In this document: one piece after another, positions 24,340-33,397 of the stretch
How positions within the stretch are numbered: position 1 is the first letter of the stretch
Layout: each line of letters begins with the position of its first letter
Origin: Flavobacterium terrisoli
Lineage (GTDB): Bacteria; Bacteroidota; Bacteroidia; Flavobacteriales; Flavobacteriaceae
Assembly (NCBI RefSeq): GCF_030167905.1
Contig: NZ_JARGNA010000002.1
Span: 1-64,000 of the forward strand
Length of the DNA stretch: 64,000 nt
Reading direction: 5' to 3'
Notes under the pieces: generated by a model
Told to the model about the DNA's origin: nothing
What the model saw: the letters and a program-made list of their open reading frames with translations, nothing else
Database searches by the model: none
Translations under genes and position numbers: made by a program

Positions 24340-27171
24340 ATGCCTGAAACAGAAAATTCGATCGAAGTCCTTGGTGCCAGAGTGCACAATCTGAAGAATA
24401 TTGACATCAACATTCCTCGTGAAAAACTGGTGGTAATTACCGGTCTTTCGGGTTCGGGGAAATCCTCTTTGGCTTTCGACACCATTTATGCCGAAGGTCA
24501 ACGCCGATATATCGAAACTTTCTCTGCTTATGCTCGCCAATTCCTTGGCGGATTGGAGCGTCCGGATGTGGATAAGATTGACGGTTTGTCTCCCGTAATT
24601 GCCATCGAGCAAAAAACGACCAGTAAAAGTCCGCGTTCGACGGTTGGAACCATTACCGAAATTTACGATTTCCTGCGTTTGTTGTATGCCAGAGCCGGCG
24701 AAGCGTATAGCTATGTGACCGGCGAAAAAATGGTTTCCTATTCAGATGAGCAAATCAAAGATTTGATTATTCAGAACTTTACCGGAAAACGCATTAATAT
24801 TTTGGCACCAATCATTCGCGCCAGAAAAGGACATTACGCCGAATTGTTCCAGCAAATTACCAAACAAGGTTTTCTGAAAGTCCGTGTCAATGGTGAAGTA
24901 CAGGATTTATTGCCGGGAATGAAACTCGATCGATACAAAACCCACGATATCGAAATTGTCATCGACCGAATGGTGATTGAGAACAATGAAGACAACGAAA
25001 AACGATTAGCAGAAAGCATCAAAACCGCGATGTATCACGGTGAAAACGTACTGATGATTTTGGATCAGGATACCAATGAAGTTCGTTATTTCAGTCGAAA
25101 CTTAATGTGTCCGACTTCGGGAATCTCGTATCAAAATCCGGAGCCGAATTTATTCTCGTTCAACTCGCCAAAAGGCGCTTGCGAAGAATGTAAAGGTTTA
25201 GGCACCGTACACGAAATCAACCTCAAAAAAATCATCCCTAATCCGAAATTGACGATCAAAAATGGTGGTTTCGCACCTTTGGGCGAATACAAATCCTCCT
25301 GGATTTTCAAGCAATTGGAAATTATCGGAGAGAAATTTGGTTTTGCTTTAACCGATTCGATTGAAAGTATTCCGGAAGAAGCAATGCAAATTATTCTACA
25401 CGGCGGAAAGGAAAAATTTACCGTAGAATCAAAAACTTTGGGCATTACCAAAGAATACAAAATAGAGTTTGAAGGCATTTCGCATTTCATCAAAAACCAA
25501 TACGATGAAAGCGGCTCAACTTCCATCAAGCGCTGGGCCAAAGAATTCATGGACGAAATTGAATGTCCGGAATGCCATGGTTCACGTTTGAAAAAAGAAG
25601 CGATGTATTTCAGAATTCACGAGAAAAATATCTTCGATTTATCGACGATGGACATTTCGGATTTGTCGGCTTGGTTTGACAACTTGGATGCCGAATTAAA
25701 TGAAAAACAAAAAATCATTGCCTCAGAAATTGTCAAGGAAATCAAAGACCGTTTGCGCTTTTTGGTGAATGTTGGTTTGAATTATTTATCCATAAACCGC
25801 AGTTCAAAATCGCTTTCCGGCGGTGAAGCACAGCGTATCCGTTTGGCCACGCAAATCGGTTCGCAACTCGTTGGCGTATTGTATATTCTGGACGAACCGA
25901 GCATTGGCTTGCACCAAAGAGACAACGAAAAACTGATTCATTCTTTGGAACAATTACGCGACATCGGCAATTCGGTTTTGGTCGTAGAACACGACAAAGA
26001 TATGATTGAACGCGCCGATTATGTCATCGACATTGGTCCGAAAGCCGGAAAATTTGGCGGCGAAATCATCAGCAAAGGAACACCAAAGGAACTGCTCAAC
26101 GAACATACCATTACCGCCATGTATTTGAATGGTGAAATGAAAATTGAAGTACCCAAAAAACGCCGTCAGGGCAATGGCAAATTCATGAAACTGACTGGTG
26201 CAACCGGAAACAACCTGAAAAATGTTTCCATCGAATTGCCGTTAGGCAAACTGATTTGCGTGACCGGAGTTTCGGGTAGTGGCAAATCGACGTTGATAAA
26301 TGAAACGCTTTATCCTATTTTGAACGCGTATTATTTCAACGGTGTCAAAAAGCCGCAACCGTATAAAAAGATTGAAGGCTTGGAACATATCGACAAAGTC
26401 ATTGATATTGATCAAAGTCCGATTGGAAGAACGCCACGTTCAAATCCGGCGACTTATACCGATGTGTTCTCGGAAATCAGAAGTTTGTATACGCAAACGC
26501 CTGAAGCCATGATTCGCGGTTACAAAGCCGGACGTTTTAGCTTTAATGTTTCGGGCGGAAGATGTGAAACCTGCGAAGGTTCAGGAGTTCGAACTATCGA
26601 AATGAGTTTCCTTCCCGATGTTTATGTCGAATGTGAAACCTGCCAAGGGAAACGTTTTAACCGCGAAACTTTGGAAATCCGATACAAAGGCAAATCCATT
26701 TCGGATGTATTGAACATGACGGTTGACGAAGCCGTTCCATTTTTTGAAAACATCCCGAAAATTTATAGAAAAGTCAAAACGATACAGGATGTTGGATTGG
26801 GTTATATCACTTTGGGACAACAAAGCACCACGCTTTCGGGCGGTGAAGCACAGCGCATCAAATTGGCTACCGAATTGTCCAAAAAAGACACCGGAAATAC
26901 GTTTTACATCATGGACGAACCGACAACCGGTTTGCATTTTGAAGACATCCGCGTGTTGATGGATGTGATTAACAAACTAGTCGATAAAGGCAACACGATT
27001 TTGATTATCGAGCACAATATGGACGTGATCAAACTGGCCGATCATATTATAGATGTTGGATTGGAAGGCGGAAAAGGCGGTGGCGAAATTTTGTGCACCG
27101 GAACACCCGAAGAGATTGTAAAGAACAAGAAAAGCTATACGGCTCAATTCTTAAAAAAAGAACTAAATTAG
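24340..27171 (+). CDS. uvrA: Excinuclease ABC subunit A
   Basis: 943 residues, full length. Two ABC ATPase units: Walker A at GLSGSGKSS (K41) and GVSGSGKST (near residue 650), signature LSGGEAQRIRLATQIG and LSGGEAQRIKLATELS, and Walker B ILDEPSIGLH and IMDEPTTGLH. Zinc-finger cysteines are present in CEECKG, CPECHG, and CETCEGSG/CETCQGKRF. UvrA binds damaged DNA and loads UvrB in nucleotide excision repair. Followed by an inverted-repeat element. Confidence 0.97.
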   Translation: MPETENSIEVLGARVHNLKNIDINIPREKLVVITGLSGSGKSSLAFDTIYAEGQRRYIETFSAYARQFLGGLERPDVDKIDGLSPVIAIEQKTTSKSPRSTVGTITEIYDFLRLLYARAGEAYSYVTGEKMVSYSDEQIKDLIIQNFTGKRINILAPIIRARKGHYAELFQQITKQGFLKVRVNGEVQDLLPGMKLDRYKTHDIEIVIDRMVIENNEDNEKRLAESIKTAMYHGENVLMILDQDTNEVRYFSRNLMCPTSGISYQNPEPNLFSFNSPKGACEECKGLGTVHEINLKKIIPNPKLTIKNGGFAPLGEYKSSWIFKQLEIIGEKFGFALTDSIESIPEEAMQIILHGGKEKFTVESKTLGITKEYKIEFEGISHFIKNQYDESGSTSIKRWAKEFMDEIECPECHGSRLKKEAMYFRIHEKNIFDLSTMDISDLSAWFDNLDAELNEKQKIIASEIVKEIKDRLRFLVNVGLNYLSINRSSKSLSGGEAQRIRLATQIGSQLVGVLYILDEPSIGLHQRDNEKLIHSLEQLRDIGNSVLVVEHDKDMIERADYVIDIGPKAGKFGGEIISKGTPKELLNEHTITAMYLNGEMKIEVPKKRRQGNGKFMKLTGATGNNLKNVSIELPLGKLICVTGVSGSGKSTLINETLYPILNAYYFNGVKKPQPYKKIEGLEHIDKVIDIDQSPIGRTPRSNPATYTDVFSEIRSLYTQTPEAMIRGYKAGRFSFNVSGGRCETCEGSGVRTIEMSFLPDVYVECETCQGKRFNRETLEIRYKGKSISDVLNMTVDEAVPFFENIPKIYRKVKTIQDVGLGYITLGQQSTTLSGGEAQRIKLATELSKKDTGNTFYIMDEPTTGLHFEDIRVLMDVINKLVDKGNTILIIEHNMDVIKLADHIIDVGLEGGKGGGEILCTGTPEEIVKNKKSYTAQFLKKELN

Positions 27172-27180
27172 CAGGCTGTT

Positions 27181-27265
27181 TTTAGCCCGGATTGCAATGA
27201 AAATCCTTTTTTTAATTGTGACAACAATTTAAAAAAGATTGCAGCGGAAAGCCGGAAATAGCTCC
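27181..27265. repeat. Structured intergenic repeat downstream of uvrA
   Basis: Inverted-repeat arms at 27205-27219 (CCTTTTTTTAATTGT) and 27224-27238 (ACAATTTAAAAAAGA) form a long hairpin; outer segments AGCCCGG (27184-27190) and CCGG (27252-27255) could also pair. The flanks, AGCCCGGATTGCAATG and GATTGCAGCGGAAAGCC, resemble a dispersed structured element I associate with flavobacterial genomes. It may end the uvrA transcript. Confidence 0.5.
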
Positions 27266-27290
27266 TAATAAATAATTTAAAAATAAAAAT

Positions 27291-28016
27291 ATGGCATTTG
27301 ATCAATACGAAAATGACGATGAGAGAATTCACGATAAATTAAAACAAAAAACCTGGAACGAAATCAGAACCAACGACTCTTGGGCGATTTTTAAAGTCAT
27401 GTCGGAGTTTGTAAATGGTTACGAATCAATGGCCAGAATCGGTCCGTGTGTTTCTATTTTTGGTTCGGCGCGTACCAAACCGGACAACAAATACTATCTA
27501 TTAGCTGAAAAAATCGCTTATAAAATCAGTAAGGCCGGATATGGCGTCATCACTGGCGGTGGACCCGGAATTATGGAAGCCGGAAACAAAGGCGCACACA
27601 ATGGCGGCGGCACTTCGGTTGGACTGAACATTGAATTGCCTTTTGAGCAACATTACAATCCGTATATCGACAAGGACAAGAACCTGAATTTTGACTATTT
27701 CTTTGTGCGCAAAGTGATGTTTGTCAAATACTCTCAAGGTTTTGTGGTGATGCCCGGCGGATTTGGGACTTTGGACGAATTGTTTGAAGCGATTACGTTA
27801 ATCCAAACCAAGAAGATTGGTAAATTCCCAATCATTTTAGTGGGAACTGAATTTTGGTCTGGCTTAATCGATTGGATAAAATCGGTAATCATCGAAAAAG
27901 AACACAACGCCAATCCGGACGATATGAACCTGATTAAAGTGGTTGATACCGAAGACGAAGTGGTAGAAGCTTTGGATAATTTCTACAAAAAATACAATTT
28001 GAGCCCAAATTTTTAA
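27291..28016 (+). CDS. LOG family protein (TIGR00730; cytokinin riboside 5'-monophosphate phosphoribohydrolase-like)
   Basis: 241 residues with a Rossmann-like fold. ISIFGSAR-type start (CVSIFGSARTKPD), GVITGGGPGIMEAGNKGA and MPGGFGTLDELFEAITLIQTKK carry the GGGxGxM and PGGxGTxxE motifs of the LOG/lysine-decarboxylase-like family. Family enzymes release free base from nucleoside monophosphates. The ~45-residue N-terminal extension is typical of the larger bacterial members. Cytoplasmic, monocistronic in appearance. Confidence 0.85.
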   Translation: MAFDQYENDDERIHDKLKQKTWNEIRTNDSWAIFKVMSEFVNGYESMARIGPCVSIFGSARTKPDNKYYLLAEKIAYKISKAGYGVITGGGPGIMEAGNKGAHNGGGTSVGLNIELPFEQHYNPYIDKDKNLNFDYFFVRKVMFVKYSQGFVVMPGGFGTLDELFEAITLIQTKKIGKFPIILVGTEFWSGLIDWIKSVIIEKEHNANPDDMNLIKVVDTEDEVVEALDNFYKKYNLSPNF

Positions 28017-28022
28017 GCGTTC

Positions 28023-28082
28023 AGCATTTAGCTTTCAGCTGTTAGCAATACCAGCTAATTGCTGATAGCTGACAGCTAAACA
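28023..28082. repeat. Imperfect inverted repeat after the LOG gene
   Basis: TTTAGCTTTCAGCTGTTAGC pairs imperfectly with the reverse complement of GCTGATAGCTGACAGCTAAA. This is a dispersed-repeat style element and may fold into a terminator-like hairpin. Confidence 0.55.
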
Positions 28083-28097
28083 ATAGCTATACAAAGA

Positions 28098-29531
28098 ATG
28101 TTTTTCAACTCGATACAATTCGCCATTTTTCTTCCAATAGTATTCCTGTTGTATTGGTTTGTTCCCAATAAATCTAAAGCGTCACAAAACTATATCCTAA
28201 TCCTGGCCAGCTATTTTTTCTATGCTTGCTGGGATTGGCGTTTTTTATTCCTGTTGATTTTTTCCACTTTGCTGTGTTATGCCTTGGGCATTAAGATTGA
28301 AAACAGCAACACCCAAAGTTCCCGGAAATTCTGGTTGTGGATTTGCATACTGATGAACTTAGGTTTTCTGGGCATATTCAAATACTATAATTTCTTTTCG
28401 GTTTCGTTTGCCGAATTGTTTCAGGCGATTGGCTTTAACGTCAGCCCGATTTTACTGGATGTGATTCTTCCGATTGGGATTTCGTTCTATACGTTTCATG
28501 GCTTGTCTTATATCATCGATATTTATTACGGCCGAATCAAATCGGAAAAGAACTTTATTGATTATTCCTTGTTCGTGAGTTACTTCCCGTTGCTGGTTGC
28601 CGGTCCGATTGAACGCGCCACACATCTTCTACCACAATTGAAAGTCAAGCGCGAATTTGATTTTGAAAAAGCCAAAGAAGGCGTTTATCAAATCATCTGG
28701 GGTTTGGTCAAAAAAGTCGTCATCGCCGATACCTGTGCAATGTATGCTAATGCGATTTTTGACAATTACAATTCGATGAATTCGCTCTCGCTGATGTTAG
28801 GCGCGGTGTATTTTGCCTTCCAGATTTATGGTGACTTCGCGGGTTATTCCGATATCGCTTTGGGAACTTCCAAACTCTTTGGCATTGACTTGCTGAAGAA
28901 TTTCAATTATCCTTATTTCTCGAGAGATATAGCCGAATTTTGGCGCCGTTGGCACATTTCGCTGTCGTCCTGGTTTCGGGATTATTTATACATTCCGCTT
29001 GGCGGAAGCAAAGGTTCTAAATGGTTCCAAATCCGAAACGTGATGATTATCTTTTTGGTCAGCGGTTTTTGGCATGGCGCGAGCTGGACGTATGTTGCCT
29101 GGGGTTTAATCAATGCGCTGTATTTTATTCCGCTGTTGGTTTTTAACAAGAACAGAAGCAATATTGACGCATTTACCATTTCGTTCAATTTTGCTTCGCT
29201 GAGAATCATCATCAACATACTCCTAACCTTTGCCATCACTTGTTTAGCGTGGATATTTTTCCGTGCCAAAACCATACAGGATGCCATATCGTACATCAAA
29301 CGAATGGTTACCGATTGGCATTTTACGCCACAATATTTCAGCATCGAACGCTATAATTACGAGATCCTGATTATGATACTTTTGTTTACCATCGTCGAAT
29401 GGAACAATCGTTATAAAATCGAACCGCTGTCCGGAAAATACAGTTGGTTAAAGATAAGTTTGAGCATTCTTGCCATCATCGCTTTGGGCATATTCACCGA
29501 TTATAAAAACTTTATTTACTTTCAGTTCTAA
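28098..29531 (+). CDS. MBOAT family O-acyltransferase (AlgI-like)
   Basis: 477 residues, about ten to twelve membrane helices. The start MFFNSIQFAIFLPIVFLLYWFVP and the motifs YFPLLVAGPIERA, FWRRWHISLSSWFRDYLYIPLGGS and VSGFWHGASW (with the catalytic histidine) are those of MBOAT acyltransferases such as AlgI. It moves acetyl or acyl groups across the inner membrane to a glycan or other substrate. Its stop overlaps the start of the next gene (ATGA), which encodes the expected SGNH-like partner. Confidence 0.9.
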   Translation: MFFNSIQFAIFLPIVFLLYWFVPNKSKASQNYILILASYFFYACWDWRFLFLLIFSTLLCYALGIKIENSNTQSSRKFWLWICILMNLGFLGIFKYYNFFSVSFAELFQAIGFNVSPILLDVILPIGISFYTFHGLSYIIDIYYGRIKSEKNFIDYSLFVSYFPLLVAGPIERATHLLPQLKVKREFDFEKAKEGVYQIIWGLVKKVVIADTCAMYANAIFDNYNSMNSLSLMLGAVYFAFQIYGDFAGYSDIALGTSKLFGIDLLKNFNYPYFSRDIAEFWRRWHISLSSWFRDYLYIPLGGSKGSKWFQIRNVMIIFLVSGFWHGASWTYVAWGLINALYFIPLLVFNKNRSNIDAFTISFNFASLRIIINILLTFAITCLAWIFFRAKTIQDAISYIKRMVTDWHFTPQYFSIERYNYEILIMILLFTIVEWNNRYKIEPLSGKYSWLKISLSILAIIALGIFTDYKNFIYFQF

Positions 29532-30418
29532 TGAGGAAATTTGTTGTTTTTATTGGTAAACTTTTACTCATCACACTGCTTTCGGCGGTGCTGCTGGACA
29601 TTGCGTATACGGCAGTTTATCTTAAATCGACGCAACGAAATAAGATTCAGCACATCCTTACTTCAAAGGACAAAAACTTTGACGTAATTTTTATGGGTTC
29701 CTCACGCACACAAAATCACATGGTCGCCAAAGTCTTCAATGACAAAGGCATCAAAGCGTTCAACTTTGGCATGAGCGGTTCCAAATTGGATGAGACAGCG
29801 CTGACTTTGAAATTGATGCTCGAACACGATTATAAAATCAAGAACATCATTTTGGATGTTGATTTGAACCTCAACAGCAATGCCTATTCTGATGGTGTCA
29901 GAGCGATGTTTATGCCTTACATTCATTCCTCAAAAACCATTCAGCAGCATTATCAAAACATTCCCGATTACAATAAGTTCCTTTATATTCCGTTTTACCG
30001 CTATATCAAGAATGATGCTAAAATTGGATTTAGGGAAATGTTCTTCTCACTTGTTAATAAGAAAACGAACGCGTTAAACAATGATGGTTTTTTTGCCTTG
30101 AACCACGATGGAAAAAATATGAGTTACGACCTTGCAGATTATAGTCCGAAAAGAAATTTGGCTTACGAAGAGATAAAAATGTTGTGCCAAAAAAACAACA
30201 TCAACCTGATTGCCATTGCCACGCCGATGTGTGAAGGTTCTGATAGCGATGCCTATTTTAACCGCATCAATTCGGTTTATCCTGAAGTATTCAATTATGA
30301 AAATAAAATCACCGAAGACCAATATTTTTCGTCTTGCGGTCACATGAATAAAAAAGGCGCAACCTTGTTTACCACGATAATCCTAAACGATTTCATCCAA
30401 AATAAATTCAAACATTGA
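29531..30418 (+). CDS. SGNH-hydrolase-like protein, partner of the MBOAT protein
   Basis: 295 residues. An N-terminal membrane anchor (residues ~5-28) leads to FMGSSRTQNH (G56-S57-S58-R59-T60), a block I-like SGNH motif, and a late CGHMNKKGATLF block with a histidine that could complete the active site. Such proteins (DltD/AlgJ-like) often accompany MBOAT proteins and transfer the acyl group onto the polymer outside the cell. Acceptor unknown. The start overlaps the MBOAT stop by 4 bp, and the stop overlaps the next start. Confidence 0.75.
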   Translation: MRKFVVFIGKLLLITLLSAVLLDIAYTAVYLKSTQRNKIQHILTSKDKNFDVIFMGSSRTQNHMVAKVFNDKGIKAFNFGMSGSKLDETALTLKLMLEHDYKIKNIILDVDLNLNSNAYSDGVRAMFMPYIHSSKTIQQHYQNIPDYNKFLYIPFYRYIKNDAKIGFREMFFSLVNKKTNALNNDGFFALNHDGKNMSYDLADYSPKRNLAYEEIKMLCQKNNINLIAIATPMCEGSDSDAYFNRINSVYPEVFNYENKITEDQYFSSCGHMNKKGATLFTTIILNDFIQNKFKH

Positions 30419-33213
30419 AAAAGCTCCTGTTTTTTATATTGCTGAGTCAGGCTGTTTTGGCCCAACACCATTCTAAAATGGTGGTGGAAGTCAATGGCAA
30501 TGCCAAAACGCTGAATGTAATTCAGGAACTTACTTTCTATAACCAAACCAATGACACGCTGAGCCATATCGTCTTGAATGATTGGAACAATGCCTACAGC
30601 AATAAAAATACGCCTTTGGCCAAGCGTTTTTCGGATGAGTTTGAGCGCAGTTTCCATTTGGCAGAAGACAAAGAACGGGGCAAAACCGACAACATTACTG
30701 TCATCGACCAAAACCAATTGATGCTGACCTGGGAAAGAGATGAAAATTATCCCGATGTGGTTCAGGTTCGCCTACGTGAAAAATTATTGCCCAACCAAAA
30801 AGCAACATTCCATCTGACGTATTCGGTCAAAATCCCGAGTGATAAATTCACCAAATACGGCTATGGCGATAACGGAAAAATGAACCTGAAAAATTGCTTT
30901 CTGATTCCGGCGCGTTATGAAAACAAAGCCTTTGTCAAATACAGCAATCTCAATCTGGATGATGCGGCCAATGCACTTTCCGATTATGATCTGGAGATTA
31001 AAACCGAAGGGAAATCAGTCTTGAATTCCGATTTGAATATCACGGAAATCAACCCGAATCAATACCGGCTTTCGGGCAAGAACCGATTGAATCTGAGTTT
31101 GCTGATGGACCATCCAAAAGCCTATTCGGTTTTCAAAAACAATCAGGTGGAAGTGATTTCCAATCTGACAGATGACCGATTGAATGAAATACAAAGAGCC
31201 ATTGTCATTGACCGAATTGTTAACTACGTAGCCACAAATATCGGTCAGTATCCGCACGAAAAAATCACCGTAACCCAATCTGATTACGACCGGAATCCGT
31301 TTTATGGCTTGAACCAATTGCCCAATTTCATCAATCCGTTTCCGGATGAATTCATGTTTGAAATCAAATTCCTCAAAACCTACATGAACAATTACCTGCA
31401 CAACACTTTGCAGCTCGATCCACGTAAAGACAGTTGGATTTTTGACGGCATTCAGGTGTATACGATGATGAAATTCATTGACGAATACCATCCTAACAGC
31501 AAAATGATGGGCGGCGTGGCCAAATTGAAAATCTTGCGTGCTTACAATCTGGTAAGCCTTGATTTCAATGGACAATACAGTTATTTCTATATGCTGATGG
31601 CGCGAAAAAACTTGGACCAACCTTTGGGCGCGCCCAAAAACACTTTGATCAAATTCAATGAAAAAATTGCTTCCAAATACAGAGCCGGTTTGAGTTTGAA
31701 ATACCTAGACAGTTATCTTGAAAACGATGTGGTACCCAACAGCATCCGACAATTCATCGCTTTAAACAAAGTACAGCAAACCAATCATAATGATTTTGAA
31801 ATGTTGCTGACCAAAAATTCTCCCAAAGAAATCACTTGGTTTTTTGACAAAATCATCAACTCGCGTGACATCATCGATTTCAAATTTGACAAAGTCACCA
31901 AGACCAAAGACAGCATTAGTTTTACACTCAAAAACAGAACCGAAACCAATGTCCCAATTCCGGTGTATGGCGTTAAAGACAAGAATGTAGTCTTTAAAAA
32001 ATGGATTGATGTGTTCCCGAAAGACAGCGTTTTTACCGTGGCGAGAAACGATGCGGAAAAGATTGTCATCAACTATAAGAACGAAGTGCCAGAATTCAAT
32101 TTGAGAAACAACTGGCAGTCGCTACACAATATCCGATTGAATCACCGACCGATAAAATTCATCTTCTTTAAAGATTTGGAAGACCCAAATTACAACCAAA
32201 TCGTATACATTCCAACCTTGGAATACAACTTATACGACGGTTTATTGCCGGGAATGCGTTTCCACAACAAGACCATTTTGGACAAACCGTTTAATTTTGA
32301 TGTCAATCCGACGATTTCCACCAAAACCAAAAGCTTTTCCGGGAAAGCCAATTTTATGGTCAACCAATACAACCGCGACAGCAATTTGTACAGCATCCGC
32401 TATCAACTGAACGGGCATTACCTGCATTATGCGCCCGATGCCTATTATACCAAAATCAATCCGATGGTGTATCTGCGCTTCCGTCCCGATGATTTGAGGG
32501 ACAACAAAAAGGAAATGCTGGTTTTCAAATACATCATGATTGACCGCGAACCTTCCGCTTTTACAGTGGATGAAAACACCGAAAACTATAAGGTTTTCAA
32601 TGCCAAATATTACAACGGCAAAACCGAAGTCACCAAGCATTACAATTTCTTAGGAGATTTCCAGTTGTCGAGTTCTTTCGGAAAACTAGCCGGAGAATTG
32701 CAATACCGAAAACTGTTTGACAACAATAGGCAAGTCAATGTGCGTTTGTTTGCCGGAACATTTCTCTACAATAAGAATGTGTCCACCTATTTCGATTTTG
32801 CTTTAGACAGACCAACCGATTATTTGTTCGAACACGATTATTTGGGCCGTTCGGAAACTACCGGTTTGTTTAGCCAGCAGTCGATTGTCGCGGATGGTTT
32901 TTTCAAATCGATGTTGGAAACCCGCAGTGCCAACCAATGGATGACCACCATCAATGCGAGTACCAATATCTGGAACTGGATTGAAGTCTATGGCGATGTC
33001 GGGATGATTAAAAATAAAAACACTGCCGAGCAATTTGTCTATGACAGTGGCGTTCGCCTGAACTTGGTGACCGATTATTTCGAATTGTATTTCCCGGTCT
33101 ATTCCAATATCGGTTGGGAAATGGGCGAAAAAAACTACGGAGAAAGAATACGGTTTATCGTGACTTTCAATCCCGATACGCTCATCGGACTTTTTACCCG
33201 AAAGTGGTTTTAA
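30415..33213 (+). CDS. M1-peptidase-like protein lacking the zinc site, with a C-terminal beta-barrel-like region
   Basis: 932 residues from a TTG start that overlaps the previous stop by 4 bp. A signal peptide (MKKLLFFILLSQAVLAQ) is followed by an M1 aminopeptidase-like N-terminal beta region and a middle helical region with W341-I-F-D-G-I-Q-V-Y, the place of the M1 W-x-x-E-G motif. The HExxH that should lie ~20 residues earlier is absent (KTYMN at 321-325), so catalysis is unlikely. The C-terminal third (~600-932) is rich in alternating aromatic strands and ends in Phe (RKWF), as outer-membrane barrels do. Possibly a surface-exposed binding protein. Same operon as the MBOAT/SGNH pair. Confidence 0.65.
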   Translation: MKKLLFFILLSQAVLAQHHSKMVVEVNGNAKTLNVIQELTFYNQTNDTLSHIVLNDWNNAYSNKNTPLAKRFSDEFERSFHLAEDKERGKTDNITVIDQNQLMLTWERDENYPDVVQVRLREKLLPNQKATFHLTYSVKIPSDKFTKYGYGDNGKMNLKNCFLIPARYENKAFVKYSNLNLDDAANALSDYDLEIKTEGKSVLNSDLNITEINPNQYRLSGKNRLNLSLLMDHPKAYSVFKNNQVEVISNLTDDRLNEIQRAIVIDRIVNYVATNIGQYPHEKITVTQSDYDRNPFYGLNQLPNFINPFPDEFMFEIKFLKTYMNNYLHNTLQLDPRKDSWIFDGIQVYTMMKFIDEYHPNSKMMGGVAKLKILRAYNLVSLDFNGQYSYFYMLMARKNLDQPLGAPKNTLIKFNEKIASKYRAGLSLKYLDSYLENDVVPNSIRQFIALNKVQQTNHNDFEMLLTKNSPKEITWFFDKIINSRDIIDFKFDKVTKTKDSISFTLKNRTETNVPIPVYGVKDKNVVFKKWIDVFPKDSVFTVARNDAEKIVINYKNEVPEFNLRNNWQSLHNIRLNHRPIKFIFFKDLEDPNYNQIVYIPTLEYNLYDGLLPGMRFHNKTILDKPFNFDVNPTISTKTKSFSGKANFMVNQYNRDSNLYSIRYQLNGHYLHYAPDAYYTKINPMVYLRFRPDDLRDNKKEMLVFKYIMIDREPSAFTVDENTENYKVFNAKYYNGKTEVTKHYNFLGDFQLSSSFGKLAGELQYRKLFDNNRQVNVRLFAGTFLYNKNVSTYFDFALDRPTDYLFEHDYLGRSETTGLFSQQSIVADGFFKSMLETRSANQWMTTINASTNIWNWIEVYGDVGMIKNKNTAEQFVYDSGVRLNLVTDYFELYFPVYSNIGWEMGEKNYGERIRFIVTFNPDTLIGLFTRKWF

Positions 33214-33366
33214 CCACCGTTAAAATCGTTTAAATATTACACTTTTGTTCGATATTCTTAAATATCGTTGAAAATTTCTCAGTCAACTCTCTTTTTTTAG
33301 GTTTAAAATTATTGATACTGAAATTATATTTTTTCAACAGTATGGTGAAAGTTACTTCTTTTTATT

Positions 33367-33374
33367 TAAATTTG
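33367..33374 (+). promoter_or_regulatory. Candidate -7 box (TAAATTTG)
   Basis: A perfect TAnnTTTG box 23 bp before the E1 start codon. The 184-bp gap here holds no gene; it is AT-rich with no strong hairpin. Confidence 0.5.
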
Positions 33375-33397
33375 TTTCGTTAAGAAACGATTCCATT

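Noticed and set aside
31015..31620. 201-codon minus-strand frame
   Set aside because: Antisense shadow of the M1-like gene, whose signal peptide, domain pattern and operon overlaps are convincing.
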